NCBI GenBank assembly: GCA_905194675.1
Contig: CAJJTG010000076.1
Span: 1 to 5,313 of the forward strand
Length of the DNA stretch: 5,313 nucleotides
Direction of reading: 5' to 3'
From: an uncultured Collinsella sp.
GTDB lineage: Bacteria > Actinomycetota > Coriobacteriia > Coriobacteriales > Coriobacteriaceae
Made by a program: the position numbers and the translations under genes. Below the pieces are notes generated by a model. It made no database searches. It was not told the origin of the DNA and worked only from the letters and a program-made list of their open reading frames with translations. Positions 1-4,999 of the stretch are shown one piece after another. Each line of letters starts with the position of its first letter. Position 1 is the stretch's first letter.

Positions 1-17
1 CTATTCCCACTCGATGG
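1..17 (-). other. Candidate attachment site: copy of a guaA 3' end
   Basis: Read on the minus strand, these bases are CCATCGAGTGGGAATAG, coding Ile-Glu-Trp-Glu-stop after the first two bases. GMP synthase (guaA) proteins nearly always end in this tetrapeptide, and the 3' end of guaA is a known integration site for genomic islands. The codons before it (Gly-Arg-Thr-Glu-Ala) do not match a guaA C-terminus, so this is not the end of an intact guaA. It fits the distal copy of an att core left by an integrated element. An excisionase-like gene at the right edge supports the idea. The alternative is a chance match at the end of a degraded unrelated reading frame. Confidence 0.45.
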
Positions 18-429
18 CTTCGGTTCTGCCGTCCCGTCATTCCAGTTGCACCCAGTTTTCGGCATCGACACGGAACGCGTGCCGCCGAATGACGCGATGT
101 CGCGTTTCGTCGGCTTCGGGGACAAAAGTTGGGACAACCTCAAAAACTTTTTTCAAACTCAGGGCATTGAGTTTTTGTTTTTGTCCCAAAGGAGCTTCCG
201 ACCGTGATTCGGGTGCCCAATTGGGCGGAATCGCCCGTTTCTGAAACTCAACCGCAGCATCACGCGCAAGCCACTCGCAACAACTGCAAATGATTGGTCG
301 CGAGCGGCTTCCAACGAGATTCCAAAGCCGCAGGTCAGGCGACTGCACTACTGACAGGGAAAGGGAGTCGTATCGGGCGGCTTGCCCATGAGTCGACGAT
401 GAGGCTTCCACCGAATGTCGAGGACATGC
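18..429. other. Region without a supported gene
   Basis: About 410 bases with no convincing gene. A minus-strand frame is open from 444 to 37, but it has no good ribosome binding site, shows uneven composition and matches no family I recognise. It stops at a TGA (37-39) and continues in the same frame to the TAG at 1-3, so it may be the broken tail of an older gene. The stretch also holds an AT-rich inverted repeat (129-189), a 12-bp palindrome GCCCAATTGGGC (215-226) and a small hairpin GGGCG-GAAT-CGCCC (223-236). It probably represents element-end DNA and gene debris. Confidence 0.5.
129..189. repeat. Imperfect inverted repeat with GGGACAA motifs
   Basis: The outer arms TTGGGACAA (129-137) and TTGTCCCAA (181-189) are perfect reverse complements. 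Inside lie AAACTCA (155-161) and TGAGTTT (168-174), separated by six bases. CAAAAAC (141-147) can alternatively pair with GTTTTTG (171-177). A further direct copy of GGGACAA is at 119-125. The T-rich stretch after the inner hairpin is interrupted by G, so I do not call it a terminator. The motif copies lie within about 190 bases of the putative att core, so they could be integrase arm-type sites; that is inference. Confidence 0.6.
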
Positions 430-438
430 TGGTAAAAT
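430..438 (+). promoter_or_regulatory. Extended -10 promoter for abiF
   Basis: TGGTAAAAT is an extended -10 element (TGn followed by TAAAAT, five of six matches to TATAAT). No good -35 box is present at the normal distance, which is common for extended -10 promoters. It would give a leader of about 25 bases before the abiF start at 470. Confidence 0.5.
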
Positions 439-469
439 AGGCAATACTTTTTATGACAGGAGACCGAGC

Positions 470-1432
470 ATGGCCGAACCCCACGATAGGAAGCCGATCC
501 TCACGATCGAGCAGCAGATAGAGCACCTCAAGCAGAAGGGCGTAGCCTTCGAGCTGTGTTCCGAGGAAAAGGCCGCGGACTACCTGCGCGACAAGTGCAA
601 CTTCTTCAAGCTCGCATCCTACCGCAAACTCTTCTCGAAATACGAGGGAGGCCCGCGCGACGGCCGCTACGTAGACCTCGACTTCGGCCAGCTGCGCCTG
701 CTCGCGGCGCTCGACCAGGAGCTGCGCCACGCCCTGCTCGGCATGACGCTCGACATCGAGCACTTCCAGAAGGTGACACTGCTTCGCGAGATGGAGGACC
801 GTGGAGAGGACGGCTACGCCATCGTGGCCGACTACATGGCATCGCTTACCACTGCAAACAGGGAGTACCGCCTGCGCGAGCTCAAGATGAGCGGCCGCAG
901 CCCCTACAGCTCGAGCCTCTACGCGAAGTACTCCGGCGACATGCCTGCCTGGGCCTTCCTTGAGCTCACCTCGTTCGGCACCCTCATCGACTTCGTGCGC
1001 TTCTGCGCCAGGCGATGGGGCGACAGGCGCCTCGAGGCCTCCCACTACGACCTCAAGCGCGTGAAGTCCGTCCGCAACTGCGCCGCGCACGGCTCGTGCC
1101 TGATCAACTGCTTCACCGAGAGGGGCGCCGCCCGGGGCTCGGCGTCCAGCGGCGTCTCCCGAAGGGTGGCCGCCGTGGGAATTCCCAAGGCGACCAGGAG
1201 GAAGTGGATGGGGAATACGGCCATGCAGGAGGTCGCGACCGTGCTCGTGGCGCACTCCGGCTTGGTACCCGAGGGCTCCTCGCGCTCGCGCGCCGCATCC
1301 GAGCTCGCCGAGATGTTCGCCAGGGCCGACGGCGAAACCGAGGCGCTGCCCGACAAGGGGCCCGACGCCGCAGCTCGCTCTGCGCTCGAGTTCCTTCGCA
1401 GGTTGACAGAATCGCTCGGGTTGGTAGAATAG
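470..1432 (+). CDS. abiF: AbiF-type abortive infection protein (Abi_2 family, HEPN RNase)
   Basis: This 320-residue protein has the Abi_2 (AbiD/AbiF) layout. The N-terminus has Lys-Pro-x-Leu-Thr followed by Gln-Gln-Ile-x-x-Leu-Lys-x-Lys-Gly (8-24), then a Phe-Phe-Lys-Leu-x-x-Tyr-Arg-Lys-x-Phe block (45-55). A helix with Leu-Asp-Ile-Glu-His lies at 94-98. The HEPN motif R-x4-H is Arg202 to His207, followed by Gly-Ser-Cys-Leu-Ile-Asn, the version typical of AbiF. HEPN proteins of this kind are RNases that usually need two subunits. The start is set by AGGAG at 458-462, seven bases before ATG. No signal peptide or membrane segment is visible. The C-terminal 100 residues, after the motif, are Arg/Ala/Glu-rich. 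Its last codons contain the promoter for the RNA gene that follows. The likely role is growth arrest or RNA cleavage during phage infection, held in check by the neighbouring RNAs. The family call is firm; the mechanism is inferred. Confidence 0.9.
   Translation: MAEPHDRKPILTIEQQIEHLKQKGVAFELCSEEKAADYLRDKCNFFKLASYRKLFSKYEGGPRDGRYVDLDFGQLRLLAALDQELRHALLGMTLDIEHFQKVTLLREMEDRGEDGYAIVADYMASLTTANREYRLRELKMSGRSPYSSSLYAKYSGDMPAWAFLELTSFGTLIDFVRFCARRWGDRRLEASHYDLKRVKSVRNCAAHGSCLINCFTERGAARGSASSGVSRRVAAVGIPKATRRKWMGNTAMQEVATVLVAHSGLVPEGSSRSRAASELAEMFARADGETEALPDKGPDAAARSALEFLRRLTESLGLVE
1403..1430 (+). promoter_or_regulatory. Promoter of ncRNA copy A inside the abiF 3' end
   Basis: A perfect TTGACA (-35, 1403-1408), a 16-base spacer and TAGAAT (-10, 1425-1430) preceded by TGG (extended -10, 1422-1424). 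The -10 box overlaps the abiF stop codon (1430-1432). The predicted start is near 1437, just upstream of the first RNA hairpin. It is the best promoter in the window, placed where only an RNA gene could use it. Confidence 0.8.
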
Positions 1433-1436
1433 CCTG

Positions 1437-1501
1437 CAGATAGCAAAACCTTCACGGTTTTAGGGGCGGACTTGCGCAAGCGACTCTGCCCTATTTTTTT
1501 T
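1437..1501 (+). ncRNA. abiF-associated structured RNA, copy A
   Basis: A small RNA of about 60 bases directly after abiF. Hairpin 1 pairs AAAACC (1445-1450) with GGTTTT (1456-1461). Hairpin 2 pairs GGGCGGA (1464-1470) with TCTGCCC (1485-1491), then has a C/C mismatch (1471, 1484), then TTGC with GCGA (1472-1475, 1480-1483), closed by a GCAA GNRA tetraloop (1476-1479). TA and eight T (1494-1501) follow, as in a Rho-independent terminator. It has its own promoter and a second copy downstream with the same fold. From memory, a conserved 'abiF RNA' motif near abiF genes has been reported, and an RNA antitoxin role has been proposed. Whether this matches that covariance model has not been tested. 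A plain abiF terminator is the alternative, but the dedicated promoter and duplication argue against it. Confidence 0.75.
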
Positions 1502-1540
1502 ATATTCACTCGCTATAGGAGACGGGTGATACCTGGGTCA

Positions 1541-1568
1541 ATGACAGAACTGAGAAGCCCGGAATAAT
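1541..1568 (+). promoter_or_regulatory. Promoter of ncRNA copy B
   Basis: ATGACA (-35, 1541-1546, five of six matches), a 16-base spacer and AATAAT (-10, 1563-1568, five of six matches). The spacing equals that of the copy A promoter, and the bases TGACAGAA are shared by both. The predicted start is near 1575, six bases before the first hairpin of copy B. Confidence 0.65.
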
Positions 1569-1574
1569 GGAGCC

Positions 1575-1632
1575 AGTTAGAAACCCTCGGGTTTGCGGGG
1601 CGGGATCGTGAGAGCGATTCTGCCCTATTTTT
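1575..1632 (+). ncRNA. abiF-associated structured RNA, copy B
   Basis: The second copy of the two-hairpin RNA. Hairpin 1 pairs AAACC (1581-1585) with GGTTT (1590-1594). Hairpin 2 pairs GGGCGGG (1598-1604) with TCTGCCC (1619-1625), then A1605 with T1618, then TCGT with GCGA (1606-1609, 1614-1617), closed by a GAGA GNRA loop (1610-1613). TA and five T (1628-1632) end it. Hairpin 2 spans 28 bases in both copies. The C/C mismatch of copy A is an A-T pair here and the loop is a different GNRA member, so pairing is kept while the sequence changes. It may be a second antitoxin, a variant with another specificity, or a relic of a lost second abiF. It converges with the minus-strand gene ending at 1658. 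Confidence 0.75.
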
Positions 1633-1657
1633 AACGCTTCAGGCATGCGCAGCGGGG

Positions 1658-2249
1658 CTAGAAGAACCACTTGCAGTAGAGACCGCCCTGGAATATCGCA
1701 TGAACGATCAGGGAGATGCCGAGGCAGACCGTCAGCACGAGCAGGCCCACTCCAAGCCATTTGGGGAAGGGGTCCTCTTCTCGGTTTGTGGAACCCCGAT
1801 CGGGCCAGCCTGGAGAATACACGTCGCCGTACTCGTCGCCCCCCGCCGGCCTCGTCGGCCAGGAGGGCGAGCGCCTCGCCTAATTCCCCCACGAGCGCCT
1901 CCCCGTCGAACCCGACCCGGAAGATGTGCGTCTCGTCGTGCCGCCTGAGCGCCTGGCTGTTCTGCATGAGGTAGAACCTCTTCCCGTTCACCCCGTTAGC
2001 GAGGGCGGCCCTCTCGCTCGAAAACGACCGGATCTCCCTCTTGAGCCTCGAGGAGGCCCCCTTGCCCTCGATTCCGAACTTCTGCGCGAGCGACTCAAGC
2101 TGCCAGAGCAGATCGTACAGCCCCACCGCGGGCAGGATCCCGGCCCCGTACGCCTTCTCGAGCATCGTCCGCTCGAAGCGGCCGTATGCTTCAATTGCCT
2201 CGCCGTAAGTCAGCGTGGTCCCGATCGAGGGCATCTCATTCATCTGCAT
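1658..2249 (-). CDS. Tail-anchored membrane protein with NERD-partner N-terminal domain; frameshifted
   Basis: No known family recognised. The start is ATG at 2249, set by AGGAG (2255-2259), 19 bases after the previous gene. Residues 17-89 align without gaps to residues 9-81 of the NERD protein of the same operon, with 22 identities counted by eye, among them Tyr45-Asp46-Leu47, Glu61-Gly62 and Asn85-Gly86. At a run of six G (plus-strand C 1839-1844) the frame breaks. The uncorrected frame becomes Arg-rich and runs antisense through ncRNA copy B to 1506. Skipping one G gives an acidic linker, a clear membrane helix (residues about 164-186) and a stop at 1658, for a 196-residue tail-anchored protein. 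The corrected frame is therefore the ancestral one. The extra G may be a sequencing error, a phase-variable tract, a +1 recoding site or a real inactivation. Confidence 0.65.
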
Positions 2250-2268
2250 CGATTCTCCTGTCCGCCGA

Positions 2269-2565
2269 TTAGAGGCTGCTCGCCTCGCAGAGCGCTGCCG
2301 TATTCGCCGCGAAGCGCGCCCCTCCAGAGGTGAGCTCGACGGGGTGTCCGGATTTGACCAGGTCGCAAAGGGCGTATATTCCATATCCCGCAACCCCGGC
2401 AACAGAAATGACGAGGCATCCGAGAAGGCCAGCCTGGGGCCCGGTGATGCCGCTCGTCGCGTCGACGAGGGATTTGAACATGCCTTGGCAATTAATAGCC
2501 TTCTCGTTCACGGCACCAATCGTGGCGTCGCTAATTGCAATGGTTCCCATCGTGTTTTCGGTCAT
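2269..2565 (-). CDS. Small single-span membrane protein of unknown function
   Basis: This 98-residue protein starts at ATG 2565 with AAAGGAG (2571-2577) five bases upstream. A hydrophobic stretch at residues about 46-67, rich in Gly, Ala, Val and Ile, should form one membrane helix. The N-terminal 45 residues are mildly polar with no signal peptidase-like site, and the C-terminal 30 are short and Ala/Ser-rich. Three cysteines (26, 50, 67) are present. I do not recognise the family. It lies between the NERD gene (54 bases upstream) and the third operon gene (19 bases downstream), so the three are probably made together. All three products have one predicted membrane segment, which suggests a shared membrane complex. 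A holin-like pore or an assembly subunit are possible roles, but neither is shown. Confidence 0.75.
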   Translation of the reverse strand: MTENTMGTIAISDATIGAVNEKAINCQGMFKSLVDATSGITGPQAGLLGCLVISVAGVAGYGIYALCDLVKSGHPVELTSGGARFAANTAALCEASSL

Positions 2566-2619
2566 CCTTACTCCTTTTTGTAGTCCATCTGCGTTTTTCG
2601 CTTTAAACAGCCAGACTCC

Positions 2620-3597
2620 TTATCCTTTCTTTGCATGCAGGAATAGCCCGCCCGCGCCTATTGCCAAGCCAGAGACGACTGCCGCCACGGCGGGCACCCA
2701 GCTGGGCAGTTGCGAATGCCGGGCACGGCTATCAAGCGTTGCCGGAGAATCAACTTCGTTGCGACCAGCCGCTATTGATTCAGCAGCGTCCTTTGCGATC
2801 TCGACCTCGACCAGATCGAGGAAATCCTCAAGCTCGCCTTTTACACGGTTTTCGTCAAGCGGCATTGGAAACTCTGCCGCTGTCCTTCGTGCGAGGAGGA
2901 CGGACTTGATGCGACCCATGTCATCCCAAGACAGCTTCTCGTCACATCGGTCCGCATCTTCGATGCTGTAGACAATCTGCCCACAACGCATCACGGGGAC
3001 TCGATGGAAGAGATCGGTAACACTTGCGTCGTTGTTCACGAAAAGAAGCATGCCATGCACGTCCTCTTCGGTCATGCAACCGTCGGAAGAGAACTGAACT
3101 GCATCCCAAAGGGCATGCATCTTCTCACGCATTCGCTCGCCGACGTTGTAGGAACGAAGGCCGCAGCGCAGAATTCCTCCATCGTCTATCACGACGTCGT
3201 TTCGATAGTTCTTTACCTCGATCACGTATATGCCCGAACGGGCGATTAAAACCTGATCGTATTCCTCGAACGAGCCTCCATTCGGAAGCGCGATGTTGGA
3301 AAGTAGCATGCTGTTGCCACGAAGACATCTGAGACTCTTTGCGGCGAGGAACTCACCTCTCCTCCCGTTGATCAGCCCGCCTATGGTCGAACTGAGCTTC
3401 TCTAGGTCCCGAATGAGGGCGGTGTAGGTGTCCTCTCCCTCCAGCCCAAGGTCGTGGGCCTTGCTTCGCAGGTGGTCGATAAGGTCGTAGGTACGCAGGC
3501 TCTCGCTGTAGGAAGTTTCGAAAACTCGCTCCAAAAGCAACCCTTCGAGACTCTTGAGCCGCTCGAGGATCTCCTCGTTGGTATAGGTCTTGGTCAT
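2620..3597 (-). CDS. NERD-domain nuclease-like protein with C-terminal membrane anchor
   Basis: A 325-residue protein. Residues 1-75 form a charged helical domain shared with the third operon gene. The NERD domain (nuclease-related, a PD-(D/E)xK-like fold) covers about 76-200: Arg-Arg-Gly-Glu (79-82), Asp114 in Glu-Tyr-Asp-Gln-Val-Leu, and Glu127-Val-Lys129 in Tyr-Val-Ile-Glu-Val-Lys-Asn-Tyr. Asp114 with Glu127-x-Lys129 gives the expected catalytic set. Residues 299-320 are a hydrophobic helix followed by Lys-Lys-Gly, so it should be tail-anchored with the nuclease domain in the cytoplasm. ATG 3597 follows AAGGAG (3604-3609). It is the first gene of a minus-strand operon, divergent from the XRE regulator. 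NERD proteins occur in defence and plasmid contexts; DNA cleavage here is inferred from the intact motif. The operon's function is unknown. Confidence 0.85.
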   Translation of the reverse strand: MTKTYTNEEILERLKSLEGLLLERVFETSYSESLRTYDLIDHLRSKAHDLGLEGEDTYTALIRDLEKLSSTIGGLINGRRGEFLAAKSLRCLRGNSMLLSNIALPNGGSFEEYDQVLIARSGIYVIEVKNYRNDVVIDDGGILRCGLRSYNVGERMREKMHALWDAVQFSSDGCMTEEDVHGMLLFVNNDASVTDLFHRVPVMRCGQIVYSIEDADRCDEKLSWDDMGRIKSVLLARRTAAEFPMPLDENRVKGELEDFLDLVEVEIAKDAAESIAAGRNEVDSPATLDSRARHSQLPSWVPAVAAVVSGLAIGAGGLFLHAKKG

Positions 3598-3724
3598 CTA
3601 GCACTCCTTGTCTACTTGCTCTCTGCCTGTTAGTATGCCTCCTAGAAAAGCAGAATGATAGAATCGAATAACGGTAATATCTCTAGTTTCAATTATGGAT
3701 TAGTCACTTAGGAGGATATTTAAG
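3598..3724. promoter_or_regulatory. Divergent, AT-rich control region
   Basis: This 127-base gap lies between the divergent starts of the NERD operon and the XRE gene and must hold the promoters for both. It is clearly more AT-rich than its surroundings between 3645 and 3705. I could not assign a convincing -35/-10 pair on either strand. TAATAT (3674-3679, plus) and TTGAAA (minus) are only partial boxes. The XRE ribosome binding site AGGAGG is at 3710-3715. CCTCCTA (3638-3644) is the exact complement of TAGGAGG (3709-3715). The XRE protein most likely binds here, but no clear operator palindrome is visible. Confidence 0.6.
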
Positions 3725-4594
3725 ATGAGTGGTCCGAAGGCAGAGGTTCTGCAGTCAAACGAAGTCGTGGAGTCAAGGCTTGAATCGTGGCGAGACAATC
3801 TCCTTGGGCTCATGAAGGAGCGGGGCCTAAAGCAGAATGATCTCGCGGAGCTGATAAACAATCGGTTCTATGGTGGGAGCGAGAGCCCTCGGTTTACGCA
3901 GAAGAACGTCAGCACGTGGGTCAATGCTGGCCTTCCTGACAGGAAGGGCCATGTGCGGCCTTTTCCCAAATTCGAAATCATGCTTCAAATCGCCGCGGTG
4001 CTCGAGGTCGATCTCGGATATCTCATAGGCGATATCGAATGCAAGACCTACAAGGCGCAGGATGTCCATGAGTACACAGGGCTAGAGGAATCCGCTCTTG
4101 AGGAAGTTCGCAAAATCACGCATTTCGAACGTAAGTACCACCTTGGAGAAAGCCGGGGCTCGAACAGCGACATAATGAGCGAAATCCTAAAATCGCCCAT
4201 CCTCCCAGAGCTTCTAGACGAAATGGCGCGCTTGGTTCGGCTTACTGACAAGAGAGGCGATATAAAGGAGGCCGTCGTTGCCGAATACGGGGAGGAGCTC
4301 GTCAACAGGGCCCTTAGGTATTGCGACGACTTTGTCGCACCCGGGCTCGACGCGCCTGAGGAAGAGCTCCGGGAGGCGGAAGCAATCAACGAGGTCGTTT
4401 TCGAGTCGGCCGGGGTGTCGCCTGAGGAGCGGCCGCGATTCATTGAGGCGGCGGCGGCGATTAGCAAGGCCATCGACGACTGCTACGACGAGGAAAACCG
4501 CCTGGTTCGAGACGAGAGCGCAAGTCGCTATATGGTTCAGAAAAGGTTCGGGGAAATCGTCGAGTTGATTGCGCCCTCGCGTTTTACAAAATAG
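3725..4594 (+). CDS. XRE-family helix-turn-helix regulator
   Basis: A 289-residue protein. Residues about 22-102 form an XRE/Cro-type DNA-binding domain: Leu-Lys-Gln-Asn-Asp-Leu-Ala-Glu-Leu (35-43) is the first part of the helix-turn-helix, Thr-Gln-Lys-Asn-Val-Ser-Thr-Trp (58-65) the likely recognition helix, and Phe-Pro-Lys-Phe to Gly-Tyr-Leu-Ile-Gly (80-102) the family's closing segment. An insert of about 12 residues (47-58) lengthens the turn. The Tyr-Thr-Gly-Leu-Glu-Glu-Ser-Ala-Leu stretch (117-125) resembles the linker of many regulators of this class. The remaining part is helical and acidic with no catalytic motif, so it is probably for dimerisation or sensing. AGGAGG (3710-3715) lies nine bases before ATG. 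It is divergent from the NERD operon and probably controls that operon and itself. Regulation of the right-hand genes is also possible. Confidence 0.85.
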   Translation: MSGPKAEVLQSNEVVESRLESWRDNLLGLMKERGLKQNDLAELINNRFYGGSESPRFTQKNVSTWVNAGLPDRKGHVRPFPKFEIMLQIAAVLEVDLGYLIGDIECKTYKAQDVHEYTGLEESALEEVRKITHFERKYHLGESRGSNSDIMSEILKSPILPELLDEMARLVRLTDKRGDIKEAVVAEYGEELVNRALRYCDDFVAPGLDAPEEELREAEAINEVVFESAGVSPEERPRFIEAAAAISKAIDDCYDEENRLVRDESASRYMVQKRFGEIVELIAPSRFTK

Positions 4595-4875
4595 AGCACA
4601 AGGCCCTTCAGCTCGACTTATTGCTAAGTAAGCCCGCCGCTCGTCCGTTCCAGTTTGCCCAGACGGCCCTTCCGCAATGTCCATGTCCCAACGGATGGGT
4701 ACCATTTATCCGGGTGCACCTGGGGCAACGGGTTGAAAAACCTGCGCAAGGCCGCTCGCAGAACACGCAACATCAAACACGACAGAAGAGGCGAACGACA
4801 GATGCCGGACCCCGGACGACAGCACCGCGGAAGACGTGCATTCCGACCACAACCGAACAAACTTCGATCCTAGGC
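4595..4875. other. Region without a supported gene, before a terminator
   Basis: About 280 bases between the XRE stop and the terminator at 4876. A plus-strand frame from TTG 4655 ends at TAG 4871-4873, two bases before the terminator. It codes a very basic peptide but lacks a ribosome binding site and resembles nothing I know. A 17-residue frame (ATG 4683 to TGA 4736) is equally unsupported. The stretch may be the long 3' untranslated region of the XRE gene, an RNA gene, or the decayed end of a former gene. Confidence 0.4.
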
Positions 4876-4898
4876 AGGCGCCCGCATGGGCGCCTTTT
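4876..4898 (+). terminator. Rho-independent terminator
   Basis: AGGCGCCC (4876-4883) and GGGCGCCT (4888-4895) form a perfect 8-bp stem around GCAT. The stem's last T and three more (4895-4898), then AC and TTTT, make the tail. It would end plus-strand transcripts from the XRE gene and isolate the excisionase-like gene. The palindromic stem with little A on the other side argues for plus-strand use only. Confidence 0.8.
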
Positions 4899-4910
4899 AC
4901 TTTTCAGGGA

Positions 4911-4927
4911 CTTAGCTCGCAGCTAAG
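4911..4927. repeat. Perfect 7-bp inverted repeat
   Basis: CTTAGCT (4911-4917), loop CGC, AGCTAAG (4921-4927). It lies just downstream of the terminator without a T-run, so it is more likely an operator-like site or RNA hairpin than a second terminator. Its function is unknown. Confidence 0.5.
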
Positions 4928-4965
4928 GCACGCGGCTCGTGGCCGTTTCGTGAAGGCCCGACCAG

Positions 4966-4983
4966 CTCGACCCACCTCGACCC
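4966..4983. repeat. Two tandem CTCGACCC repeats
   Basis: CTCGACCC occurs at 4966-4973 and again at 4976-4983, ten bases apart, or about one helical turn. Such spacing is typical of protein binding sites on one face of DNA, such as excisionase or repressor sites. With only two copies the evidence is weak. Confidence 0.4.
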
Positions 4984-4999
4984 GTCTCCGCTCCCGCCG

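Noticed and set aside
148..189. Possible terminator at the inner hairpin and T-rich stretch
   Set aside because: The stem is short and AT-rich, the T-run is interrupted by G, and no upstream transcript is supported.
335..1255. Long minus-strand open frame (306 codons) opposite abiF
   Set aside because: It lies antisense to a well-supported Abi_2 gene and is an effect of GC-rich codons; it has no family resemblance and no ribosome binding site.
1526..1567. 13-codon frame (GTG start) with AGGAG four bases upstream
   Set aside because: Too short to support as a gene; better explained as promoter sequence or a relic of an abiF end.
1506..1657. Continuation of the uncorrected frame of the third operon gene
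   Set aside because: It is Arg/Pro-rich, runs antisense through ncRNA copy B, and the shifted frame gives a coherent membrane helix and stop instead.
2250..2402. Upstream start for the third operon gene at 2402
   Set aside because: This would overlap the 98-residue gene deeply; the ATG at 2249 has a good ribosome binding site and the shared domain begins just after it.
4214..4705. Minus-strand open frame opposite the XRE gene
   Set aside because: Antisense shadow of a convincing XRE regulator.
4655..4873. 72-codon frame with TTG start ending just before the terminator
   Set aside because: No ribosome binding site, extreme basic composition and no recognised family; kept only as an open question.
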